The translations under genes and the position numbers were made by a program. Positions 7,375-12,552 of a DNA stretch of 12,552 nucleotides are shown here, piece after piece; position 1 is the stretch's first letter, and every line of letters begins with the position of its first letter. Where the stretch lies: assembly GCA_021296015.1 (NCBI GenBank), contig JAGWBG010000009.1:1-12552 (forward strand), read 5' to 3'. The stretch comes from Dehalococcoidia bacterium. Lineage in GTDB: Bacteria > Chloroflexota > Dehalococcoidia > Lucifugimonadales > JAGWBF01. The notes beneath the pieces are model-generated. The model was not told where the DNA came from. It was given only the letters and a program-made list of their open reading frames with translations, and searched no databases.

Positions 7375-7468
7375 GGGCACCCTCCTTGATGTAGTGGCCG
7401 TCTCCGGCCTTCTGTCCAGGCTGGCAATAAGTCCTCTCACTGCCAGGACATAAATCTAGTTTAACCAT
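7355..7468 (-). CDS. Possible small protein/leader ORF overlapping the selenoprotein start
   Basis: A 37-codon frame from ATG at 7468: MVKLDLCPGSERTYCQPGQ, then KAGDGHYIKEGAHVENQY, ending in TGA at 7355-7357, which is 20 bases inside the selenoprotein gene. It has two Cys, and codons in its second half mostly end in G or C like real genes here. The selenoprotein's ribosome site lies inside it, so translation could be coupled. Against it: no good Shine-Dalgarno before its ATG, and a candidate promoter (7458-7485) overlaps its start. I do not recognise a family; it may be chance. Confidence 0.3.
   Translation of the reverse strand: MVKLDLCPGSERTYCQPGQKAGDGHYIKEGAHVENQY
7381..7386 (-). promoter_or_regulatory. 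Shine-Dalgarno AGGAGG of the Rdx selenoprotein
   Basis: A consensus site with a 6-base spacer to the ATG at 7374. It lies upstream of the UGA, which shows that translation is meant to start before that codon. An in-frame GTG at 7380 directly abuts the site and is too close to be used. Confidence 0.85.
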
Positions 7469-7485
7469 TATTTCGCCCAAGTCAA
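7458..7485 (-). promoter_or_regulatory. Candidate promoter for the selenoprotein gene
   Basis: Minus strand TTGACT (7485-7480), a 16-base spacer, then TAAACT (7463-7458). The -35 is good and the -10 has 4 of 6 matches. It would give a leader of roughly 75-80 bases before the ATG at 7374, and would exclude full translation of the small frame starting at 7468. Confidence 0.35.
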
Positions 7486-7523
7486 TACATACGATAACGC
7501 AAATGCAATAATGAATCCGGGAA

Positions 7524-8102
7524 CTATGCCCGCAGCCGCCGGGACCCCAACACGTCATACACGGCACCGGAAGGCTTCAGGGTGCTGCGAATCGAGTACA
7601 CCTCGTTGACCTGCCATAACACGTCGGCCTGCCAGTCAACTCCGGTCGTAGCTTTCCCGGCCCGGCGGCGTTCCTCGCCGGATACGTTGTTCTGCATTCT
7701 GCCCAGGGTGAGGTGGGGGGTAAAGGCGCGGGACTCCTTTGGAAAGCCAAGCGCCAGATGGACCTCCTCGTCTATCCGTTCTTGCAGTTTCCCCAGAGCG
7801 TCCAGGTCGCCCTTCAGTCCAACCCATATAACCTTGGGGGCGTTGAGATTGGGGAAGGCACCTATACCTGAAAGAGCGAGGGCAAAGGGAGCGCTTCCTT
7901 CAATGGCCCTGTCCATGGCCCCTAGAATCGGGTCCACAGCCTTGGGGTCTATTTCACCCAGGAACTTGAGGGTGAGGTGGATGCCTTCGGGCCTGACCCA
8001 CCGCATCTGTGAGACCCCCGCATTTTGCAAGCTTCTTGTAACTCCTGCCAGGGATTCCCTGGCCTGCTGGGAGATGTCCACGGCTATAAAGGCGCGTACC
8101 AT
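7524..8102 (-). CDS. thpR: RNA 2',3'-cyclic phosphodiesterase (ThpR/LigT, 2H family)
   Basis: A 2H phosphoesterase of 192 residues that hydrolyses 2',3'-cyclic phosphate RNA ends to 2'-phosphates; the family was first described as a 2'-5' RNA ligase. The two catalytic HxTx motifs are both present, HLTL at His42 and HLTL at His130, in the usual contexts (GIHLTLKFLGE and FTPHLTLGR). The N-terminus MVRAFIAVDIS matches the family start, so I prefer the ATG at 8102. A GTG five codons upstream (8117), right after the amidohydrolase stop, is possible and would give tight translational coupling. The gene follows the amidohydrolase in the same direction and is surely co-transcribed with it. Its biological substrate in bacteria is not settled. 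Confidence 0.92.
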   Translation of the reverse strand: MVRAFIAVDISQQARESLAGVTRSLQNAGVSQMRWVRPEGIHLTLKFLGEIDPKAVDPILGAMDRAIEGSAPFALALSGIGAFPNLNAPKVIWVGLKGDLDALGKLQERIDEEVHLALGFPKESRAFTPHLTLGRMQNNVSGEERRRAGKATTGVDWQADVLWQVNEVYSIRSTLKPSGAVYDVLGSRRLRA

Positions 8103-8117
8103 TTCTCCACCGGCCAC

Positions 8118-8957
8118 CTATATCGTCAGAAGGGCCCGGGCATTGCCTCCCAGTATCTTCTTCCGGGCCTCGTCCGATATGGTGGACTCCTCAACCTGTT
8201 GCAGTAGACGCGGGTGCCTTATCAGTGGGAAGTCCGTCCCGAAGAGTATCCTGTCTGGCCCGTTCAGGCCCACGACCGTTGAGAAAATTCCCTGGCTGTA
8301 GAGGAACGGAGAGGCGGCTGTGTCGTAGTAGACGTTTTTCGTCTCCCCTGCCACCTCCGGCATCAGCCCGTAAAAGGGCAGCCCTCCTCCCCAGTGAGCG
8401 CAGACAATGGTGTTCTCAGGGAAGTTACGGGCAAAAGCATACAGCTTGTCAGGGGTGGTCCGTCCCTTTCCCGGATAGAGATGTCCAACCGGCTCCGATG
8501 AGTGGGTGAGGACAATCAGCCCCAGCCCATGGGCAGCTTCCATGAGAGGGGACATGACCTCTTTGCTGCCCACGTCAAAGCCCTGGGTATCGGGATGAAG
8601 CTCGCCGATGCCCTTTACTCCCTCCCCTGCGCAACGCTCCACCTCCCTTATTGCACTCTCGCCCCACGCCGGATTTACCGAGCAGAACCCCACCAGCCTG
8701 GTAGGGAAGCGGTCCACGGACCGGATTATGTAGTCGTTGGCCTCTATCGCCGTGTCCCTGTCGGTCCATCCGACGCCCATGACAACCGCCATGTCCACCC
8801 GGGCCTCGTCCATAGCGTCAATCAATTCCTCAACGGTAGCCAGCCCAGCTTTGGGGTTGGCGAAGAGGGCGGCGAAGGTTATGTCCCGACCCACGTACTC
8901 ACCCCGAGCGGCTCGAAACGAGGGCGGGAAAATGTGGGTATGGAAGTCCACTATCAT
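8118..8957 (-). CDS. Amidohydrolase-2 family TIM-barrel metal-dependent hydrolase
   Basis: A 279-residue metal-dependent hydrolase of the amidohydrolase-related (ACMSD-like) group. Metal ligands: the HxH of VDFHTHIFP (His6, His8), a His in VLTHSSEPVGH, a His in CAHWGGGLPFYG, and the Asp of FGTDFPLIRHP near the C-terminus. The C-terminal ILGGNARALL is typical of the family. The reaction could be hydrolysis or decarboxylation of a small carboxylic compound; the sequence does not say which. The ATG at 8957 has no Shine-Dalgarno, and a TATAAT lies only about 10 bases upstream, suggesting a leaderless transcript. Its TAG stop at 8118-8120 adjoins the thpR region. Confidence 0.88.
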   Translation of the reverse strand: MIVDFHTHIFPPSFRAARGEYVGRDITFAALFANPKAGLATVEELIDAMDEARVDMAVVMGVGWTDRDTAIEANDYIIRSVDRFPTRLVGFCSVNPAWGESAIREVERCAGEGVKGIGELHPDTQGFDVGSKEVMSPLMEAAHGLGLIVLTHSSEPVGHLYPGKGRTTPDKLYAFARNFPENTIVCAHWGGGLPFYGLMPEVAGETKNVYYDTAASPFLYSQGIFSTVVGLNGPDRILFGTDFPLIRHPRLLQQVEESTISDEARKKILGGNARALLTI

Positions 8958-8966
8958 GTTGGGGTA

Positions 8967-8995
8967 ATTATAGAGTATCTCTGAAAAATAGTCAT
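8967..8995 (-). promoter_or_regulatory. Candidate promoter giving a near-leaderless amidohydrolase mRNA
   Basis: Minus strand ATGACT (8995-8990), a 17-base spacer, then TATAAT (8972-8967). The start codon at 8957 lies 9 bases past the -10 box, so transcription would begin at or within a few bases of the ATG. The -35 overlaps the palindrome at 8990-9018. Confidence 0.5.
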
Positions 8996-9018
8996 TCCGG
9001 CCTTGCGCCGGAATGACT
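8990..9018. repeat. Palindromic REP-like element
   Basis: Perfect 11-bp arms AGTCATTCCGG / CCGGAATGACT around a 7-base loop (ccttgcg). No T tract follows on either strand, so it is not a standard terminator. It lies between two divergent promoters. Its arm start GTCATTCC resembles GTCACTCC at 11009 and 11102, which suggests a dispersed intergenic repeat. Confidence 0.65.
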
Positions 9019-9079
9019 GGTTAAACGGTGCATATTGTACCTATCAGAGGTTTCATAGAAAGGTTGTAGTGGAAATGGC

Positions 9080-9108
9080 TGGACACAGTTCGGCACGGTT
9101 GTTATAAT
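9080..9108 (+). promoter_or_regulatory. Sigma-70-like promoter of the transketolase pair
   Basis: TGGACA (9080-9085), exactly 17 bases, then TATAAT (9103-9108). One mismatch from consensus in total. Transcription would start near 9115, about 55 bases before the ATG at 9171. Confidence 0.7.
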
Positions 9109-9170
9109 CTGGCTGCAAAATTTGCGACGGCGTCACAATTCCATCACTATTTGAAGCGTGGCGGTATAGC

Positions 9171-9971
9171 ATGGACAATCTTGAAAATATAGCCAAAGAG
9201 ATAAGACGCGACGTAATTGAGATGATCTTCACCGCCGGGAGCGGACATCCTGGAGGCTCCCTCTCGGAGATAGAGATACTAACAGCCCTGTACTTTCGGA
9301 TTATGAAGCATGACCCGGAAAATCCCGCCTGGTCGGACCGTGACCGCTTCATCCTCAGCAAAGGACACGCTTCCCCGGGTTTCTACGCCGTGCTGTCCAA
9401 ACGTGGCTACTTCCCCCGGGATGAGATGTGGACCTTCCGCAAGCTGGGGAGCCGGCTTCAGGGACATGCTCATACCGGCACGCCCGGTGTTGAGATGAAC
9501 TCAGGCTCCCTGGGGCAAGGACTATCCTTTGCCGTCGGGGTCGCTCTTGCGGCTAACGTAGACAAGAAGGACTACCGGGTCTATGCCCTGCTGGGTGACG
9601 GGGAGTGTGACGAGGGCCAGATATGGGAGGCGGCCATGTCTGCGGCCCATTATAATCTGGGCAATCTCACGGCCTTTGTGGACAGGAACAGGATTCAGAA
9701 CGACCGCTTTACCAGCGAGGTGATGCGACTTGAGCCTCTCGCCGAAAAGTGGAGCGCTTTCGGATGGAAGGTCCTTGAGGTAGACGGCCACAACATAGGC
9801 CAGGTACTGGACGCCGCAAGCGCAGCCCGGAATACCAGAGGATGCCCTACGGTGATTATAGCTCACACGGTAAAGGGCAAGGGGGTCAGCTTCATGGAGA
9901 ACAACCCTGACTTCCATGGTCGCGCCCCTAATAAGGACGAATATGAGAGGGCGCTGAAGGAATTGGCCTAG
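9171..9971 (+). CDS. Transketolase, N-terminal subunit
   Basis: A 266-residue protein equal to the ThDP pyrophosphate-binding domain of transketolase, which moves two-carbon units between sugar phosphates in the pentose phosphate pathway. Seen: SGHPGGSLSEIEILTALYF (substrate/ThDP loop), SKGHASPGFYA, LQGHAHTGTPGVEMNSGSLGQGL in pieces, the Mg-ThDP motif beginning GDG at residues 142-144 (GDGECDEGQIWEAAMSAA), and VDRNRIQND with Asn173. The end (KGKGVSFMENN) is the usual domain boundary. The partner domain is the next gene, 33 bases downstream. The ATG at 9171 has only a weak GGCGGT-like ribosome site. Two-gene transketolases are known in archaea and many bacteria, so this is not a broken gene. 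A second thiamine enzyme such as DXP synthase is less likely given the split form. Confidence 0.93.
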   Translation: MDNLENIAKEIRRDVIEMIFTAGSGHPGGSLSEIEILTALYFRIMKHDPENPAWSDRDRFILSKGHASPGFYAVLSKRGYFPRDEMWTFRKLGSRLQGHAHTGTPGVEMNSGSLGQGLSFAVGVALAANVDKKDYRVYALLGDGECDEGQIWEAAMSAAHYNLGNLTAFVDRNRIQNDRFTSEVMRLEPLAEKWSAFGWKVLEVDGHNIGQVLDAASAARNTRGCPTVIIAHTVKGKGVSFMENNPDFHGRAPNKDEYERALKELA

Positions 9972-10004
9972 CCGTTACTAATATAGCAAAAGGAGTAGTC
10001 TGTC

Positions 10005-10958
10005 ATGGTTACCGCCTTTACCACGGCCTCGACCCGGCAAACCTTTGGTGAAACTCTGGTTGAACTGGGTAGAGAAAACCAGGATATAGTTGTGCTGGGG
10101 GGTGACCTCAACAAGTCCACCTTCGCGAATCTGTTTGGCCGGGAATTCCCGGAGCGGTTCTTCGACTTCGGTCCCGCCGAGCAAAATATCATGGGTGTTG
10201 CTGCCGGGCTGGCCGCTTCGCGCAAGTCCCCCTTCGTCACTACCTTCGCCGTCTTCGGCTCATGTCGTCCCTTCGACCAGATAAGGGTGAGCATCGCCCA
10301 GCCTCATCTGAACGTGAAGATTGTGTGTACTCACGCGGGCATCATTACCGGGGAAGACGGCATGTCCGCCCATAGCATTGAGGACCTGGCCCTTATGTGC
10401 TCCCTGCCGGGCTTTACAGTATTGGCCCCCGCCGATGCAGTAGAGACCGTCCGGGCGATTCGCGCCGCCGCCGAGACTCCAGGCCCTTTCTACATACGCC
10501 TTTACCGCCCGGCTACTCCGATAGTGCACCAGGATAACGGCTACGACTTCAAAATCGGGAAGGCCGAGCTTATGAGGAGGGGCAAGAACGATGACGTGAC
10601 CATCATCGCCGTCGGAGTCGGGGTATCGTCGTCGCTGCAGGCGGCGAGCGCCTTGGCTGAGGAGGGGACCAGTTGTCGAGTCGTCAATATGCACACCCTC
10701 CGGCCAGTTGACGAGGGCGCGATTCTGGAAGCGGCGAAGGAGACAGGAGCTATAGTCACCGTTGAGGAACACTATATCCACGGCGGCCTGGGCAGTATAG
10801 TTGCCCAAGCTCTGGGCAAGGGCCATCCCGTCCCCCTGGAGATGGTGGCCCTGGACCGCTACGCCGAATCTGGCACTGCGGAGGAACTGCTGGAAAAGTA
10901 CCATCTCACTCCTGAATACATAGGGAAAGCAGTGAAGGCCGCCCTGGCGCGGAAGTAG
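10005..10958 (+). CDS. Transketolase, C-terminal subunit
   Basis: A 317-residue protein comprising the pyrimidine-binding and C-terminal domains of transketolase. Glu59 in FDFGPAEQNIMGVAAGLA is the conserved glutamate that activates ThDP. Further family features: THAGIITGEDGMSAHSIEDLALM, GFTVLAPADAVETV, PFYIRLYRP, and a C-terminal domain with VVNMHTLRPVD and VTVEEHYIHGGLGS. The ATG at 10005 has AAGGAG about 9 bases upstream. It forms the active enzyme with the product of the preceding gene and shares its promoter. No T-tailed hairpin was found after its TAG stop. Confidence 0.93.
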   Translation: MVTAFTTASTRQTFGETLVELGRENQDIVVLGGDLNKSTFANLFGREFPERFFDFGPAEQNIMGVAAGLAASRKSPFVTTFAVFGSCRPFDQIRVSIAQPHLNVKIVCTHAGIITGEDGMSAHSIEDLALMCSLPGFTVLAPADAVETVRAIRAAAETPGPFYIRLYRPATPIVHQDNGYDFKIGKAELMRRGKNDDVTIIAVGVGVSSSLQAASALAEEGTSCRVVNMHTLRPVDEGAILEAAKETGAIVTVEEHYIHGGLGSIVAQALGKGHPVPLEMVALDRYAESGTAEELLEKYHLTPEYIGKAVKAALARK

Positions 10959-11011
10959 ACCCTTGTATAACCCCCCAGGGCTATCGCACTTAAATTGCAC
11001 CACTCTTGGTC

Positions 11012-11031
11012 ACTCCCGCTTTTGCGGGAGT
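11012..11031. repeat. Short perfect palindrome
   Basis: ACTCCCGC, loop TTTT, GCGGGAGT. An 8-bp perfect stem 53 bases after the transketolase stop. No T tract follows, so it may stabilise the 3' end or be a REP-like remnant and not a terminator. Confidence 0.55.
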
Positions 11032-11037
11032 CTGAAC

Positions 11038-11071
11038 TCCGGCTCATTTATACGCCGAGGCAGAAGCCGGA
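11038..11071. repeat. Inverted repeat TCCGGCT / AGCCGGA
   Basis: Seven-base perfect arms at 11038-11044 and 11065-11071 with a 20-base loop, directly after the preceding palindrome. Confidence 0.4.
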
Positions 11072-11127
11072 ATCCACTCACCCTTGTCTGACCCCGCATC
11101 AGTCACTCCGATCACCTATTCTCTGTG

Positions 11128-11155
11128 ATTCCGAGTCCGCCTGCGCGGAAGGAAT
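11128..11155. repeat. Imperfect inverted repeat
   Basis: ATTCC, a 3-base bulge, TCCGC, loop CTGC, GCGGA, a 1-base bulge, GGAAT. Ten paired bases, similar in sequence to the other CCGG-type palindromes here. Confidence 0.4.
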
Positions 11156-11212
11156 TGTAGGAGCTACGCCTTTCAGAACGGGTGCCTTGGATTCTTCACT
11201 ACGCTTCGCTTT

Positions 11213-11253
11213 GGTATTCACGTCCGGTGTTGCCAACACACGTCAGGAATACC
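11213..11253. repeat. Interrupted inverted repeat GGTATTC / GAATACC
   Basis: Outer 7-bp arms at 11213-11219 and 11247-11253, a symmetric 7/7 internal loop, and inner GTGTT/AACAC arms (11227-11231, 11235-11239) around GCC. A candidate cruciform or protein-binding site. Confidence 0.4.
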
Positions 11254-11285
11254 GTTTATTGTTCACCCACCAGTAAAGTATCGAG

Positions 11286-11303
11286 TGTATGATATGTATG
11301 ATA
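11286..11303 (+). repeat. Tandem 9-base repeat in AT-rich promoter region
   Basis: TGTATGATA occurs twice head to tail. Each copy contains TATGAT, a plausible -10 box, but no convincing -35 is found at the right distance. Confidence 0.4.
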
Positions 11304-11355
11304 TATTTTAGATTAGGGATTTCCCTTTTTCTGCGAGGTTGGAGGACAGTTCCCT

Positions 11356-12477
11356 TTGCGTAATCTCATATCTTACAAGCCCATATTGATTCTGGTGACT
11401 ATCCTGGCCCTCGCCATAGCAATAGCGAGTTGCAGCATTCAGGTTGGAGGCCAGAGCGAAGAGAATGGCTCATCCGCCGATGTCGTTGCTCTGCCTGAAG
11501 GCGCCCCGGAGGAGTTCAGCATACTCTTCGAGGTGTGGGATGCCATCAAGCAAGACCATTTTAATCGGGACTCATTGGACGCCGAAATACTGAGCCAGGG
11601 AGCTGTCAGAGGCATGTTGGAGGCCCTGGATGACCCATACGCTTCTTACCTGACCGCTCAGCAATATGCCATGGACTCTCAGGACTTCCAGGGCTTTTTC
11701 GAGGGAATCGGTGCAGAGGTATCCATGCGGGATGGGAGAATCATGATCGTGGCACCTATCCCCGATACACCCGCCGAGAAGGCTGGGATACGTCCGGGAG
11801 ATATTATCCTGGAGATTAATGGCGAAAGCACCGAAGGTATTAGCCTTCTGGAAGCCGTAAGCAAGATACGAGGAGCCAAGGGTGAGTCCGTAGACTTGCT
11901 AATTCTTCATCGGACCAGTGTTGAACCCGTCCGTGTAACTATAGTTCGAGACGTGATACAGGTGTCGAGTGTTAAGCTGAAAGTGTTCGTAGGTCAAATA
12001 GCCCACTTGAGAATCACCAGCTTCACGGGGACCACAGAGCAAGAGTTGATTGAAGCTCTGGAGAAGATAGAGAGATTTGAGTCACGGGGCGTTATTCTGG
12101 ACTTGCGAGACAACCCGGGAGGGTTGTTGGGCTCCGTGGTCAGGGTGACCAGCCATTTCATTGATGATGGACTCGTGCTTTATGAGGAGGATCGAAGAGG
12201 TAATCGTAAAAACTGGCAAGTTAATTCCGATGGCAAAGCGAAAGAAATACCTCTGGTGACACTGGTGAACGAATTTACGGCAAGTGGTAGTGAAGTACTT
12301 GCGGGAGCACTCATTGACCACGAGCGGTCTACGGTTATTGGAGCTACGACATTCGGGAAAGGCAGCGTTAACACCATCCGACGGTTGAGCGATGGTTCAG
12401 GGCTATACTTTACCGTAGCGCGCTGGTATACCCCCGATGGTACTCTTATAGAGGGCGAAGGGGTCGAGCTCACATAG
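11356..12477 (+). CDS. Carboxy-terminal processing protease (S41, CtpA-like lipoprotein), frameshifted near the end
   Basis: A periplasmic or cell-surface serine protease that trims protein C-termini. The TTG start at 11356 has GGAGG 10 bases upstream. The first 25 residues form a lipoprotein signal (hydrophobic ILILVTILALAIAIAS) with lipobox IAS-Cys26. Then come a helical region typical of CtpA (LFEVWDAIKQDHFN, ALDDPYASYL), a PDZ domain (about residues 110-195: FEGIGAEV, PAEKAGIRPGDIILEINGEST), and the S41 core with LRDNPGG, catalytic Ser310 in TASGSE and Lys335 in FGKGSV, 25 apart as in the family. After ARWYTPDGTLIEGEGVE the frame stops at 12475-12477, just where homologs read VEPDI. The missing tail lies in the neighbouring frame (12474 on), so one base seems lost at 12469-12473. 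Loss of only the tail would leave the active site intact. Confidence 0.9.
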   Translation: MRNLISYKPILILVTILALAIAIASCSIQVGGQSEENGSSADVVALPEGAPEEFSILFEVWDAIKQDHFNRDSLDAEILSQGAVRGMLEALDDPYASYLTAQQYAMDSQDFQGFFEGIGAEVSMRDGRIMIVAPIPDTPAEKAGIRPGDIILEINGESTEGISLLEAVSKIRGAKGESVDLLILHRTSVEPVRVTIVRDVIQVSSVKLKVFVGQIAHLRITSFTGTTEQELIEALEKIERFESRGVILDLRDNPGGLLGSVVRVTSHFIDDGLVLYEEDRRGNRKNWQVNSDGKAKEIPLVTLVNEFTASGSEVLAGALIDHERSTVIGATTFGKGSVNTIRRLSDGSGLYFTVARWYTPDGTLIEGEGVELT

Positions 12478-12552
12478 TAGTTGAGGAGTTGGAGGATGAC
12501 CTGGAAGACCCGCAGTTGGACAAGGCCATTGAGATCCTTGAGAAAGAAATTG
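12474..12552 (+). CDS. Out-of-frame C-terminal tail of the S41 protease, continues past window
   Basis: Reading from base 12474 the codons give IVVEELEDDLEDPQLDKAIE followed by ILEKEI, the expected acidic CtpA C-terminus (ending in DPQL-type helix). It joins the main frame if one base is restored between GTCGAG (ends 12468) and ATAGTA (starts 12474): five bases, CTCAC, stand where homologs need six for Pro-Asp. The frame is open to the window edge. Confidence 0.75.
   Translation, partial: MVVEELEDDLEDPQLDKAIEILEKEI

Larger units (their letters stand above)
10959..11355. other. Long intergenic stretch with palindromic repeat-like sequence
   Basis: About 400 bases with no credible gene; a 93-codon frame inside runs through palindromes and has no family look. 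It holds hairpins at 11012-11031, 11038-11071, 11128-11155 and 11213-11253 and two GTCACTCC words (11009, 11102). It ends in an AT-rich part (11281-11320) with a 9-base tandem repeat, where a promoter for the S41 gene could lie. Confidence 0.6.

Noticed and set aside
7582..8301. 239-codon open frame on the plus strand
   Set aside because: Antisense to thpR and the end of the amidohydrolase, both of which have clear catalytic motifs.
9171..10958. A broken single transketolase gene
   Set aside because: Each part has its own start codon, the second a strong ribosome site, and the break is at the domain boundary, as in natural two-subunit transketolases.
10260..11003. 247-codon open frame on the minus strand
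   Set aside because: Antisense shadow of the transketolase C-terminal gene; composition and motifs are not protein-like.
11012..11031. Intrinsic terminator for the transketolase genes
   Set aside because: The stem is perfect, but its T run is in the loop and none follows the stem.
10995..11276. 93-codon open frame in the intergenic region
   Set aside because: It runs through several palindromes, has no clear ribosome site and resembles no protein family.

Overview
The window is chromosomal DNA from a bacterium with moderately high GC content. The closest fit I can suggest is a Chloroflexota / Dehalococcoidia-like lineage, often recovered from metagenomes. This rests on gene style (thiolase plus OB-fold partner, amidohydrolase, two-piece transketolase, small clan AA proteases) and is an inference, not a database result. 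There are no tRNA or rRNA genes, no CRISPR array and no insertion sequence.

Layout: (1) 1-2462, plus strand: the 3' part of an sbcC/rad50-type SMC ATPase, cut by the left edge. (2) 2468-4529, minus strand: a likely operon reading thiolase-like protein, then DUF35 zinc-ribbon/OB-fold partner, then a small retropepsin-like protease. It converges on sbcC with 5 bases between stops. The DUF35 gene has an in-frame amber stop at codon 8. (3) 4767-6823, plus strand: a second retropepsin-like protease, proA (proline biosynthesis) and a small acidic protein of unknown function. (4) 7096-7374, minus strand: a SelW-like Rdx-family gene that a standard gene caller would truncate, because its active-site motif is Cys-x-x-Sec encoded by an in-frame UGA. 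A strong Shine-Dalgarno site, a hairpin of bacterial SECIS type just after the UGA and an intrinsic terminator downstream frame it. (5) 7524-8957, minus strand: an amidohydrolase-2 family metal hydrolase abutting an RNA 2',3'-cyclic phosphodiesterase (ThpR/LigT). (6) 9171-10958, plus strand: transketolase encoded as separate N- and C-terminal subunits behind a good sigma-70-like promoter. (7) 10959-11355: a repeat-like intergenic stretch with several palindromes. (8) 11356-12552, plus strand: a lipoprotein carboxy-terminal processing protease (S41), whose C-terminal tail lies in another frame after an apparent one-base deletion and runs off the right edge.

The most important result is the selenoprotein at 7096-7374. 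It implies that the host carries the selenocysteine machinery (selA, selB, selC, selD) elsewhere. The amber codon in the DUF35 gene and the frameshift in the S41 gene are real-looking disruptions, but could be assembly or read errors. TAG ends several intact genes here, so amber is not generally reassigned.
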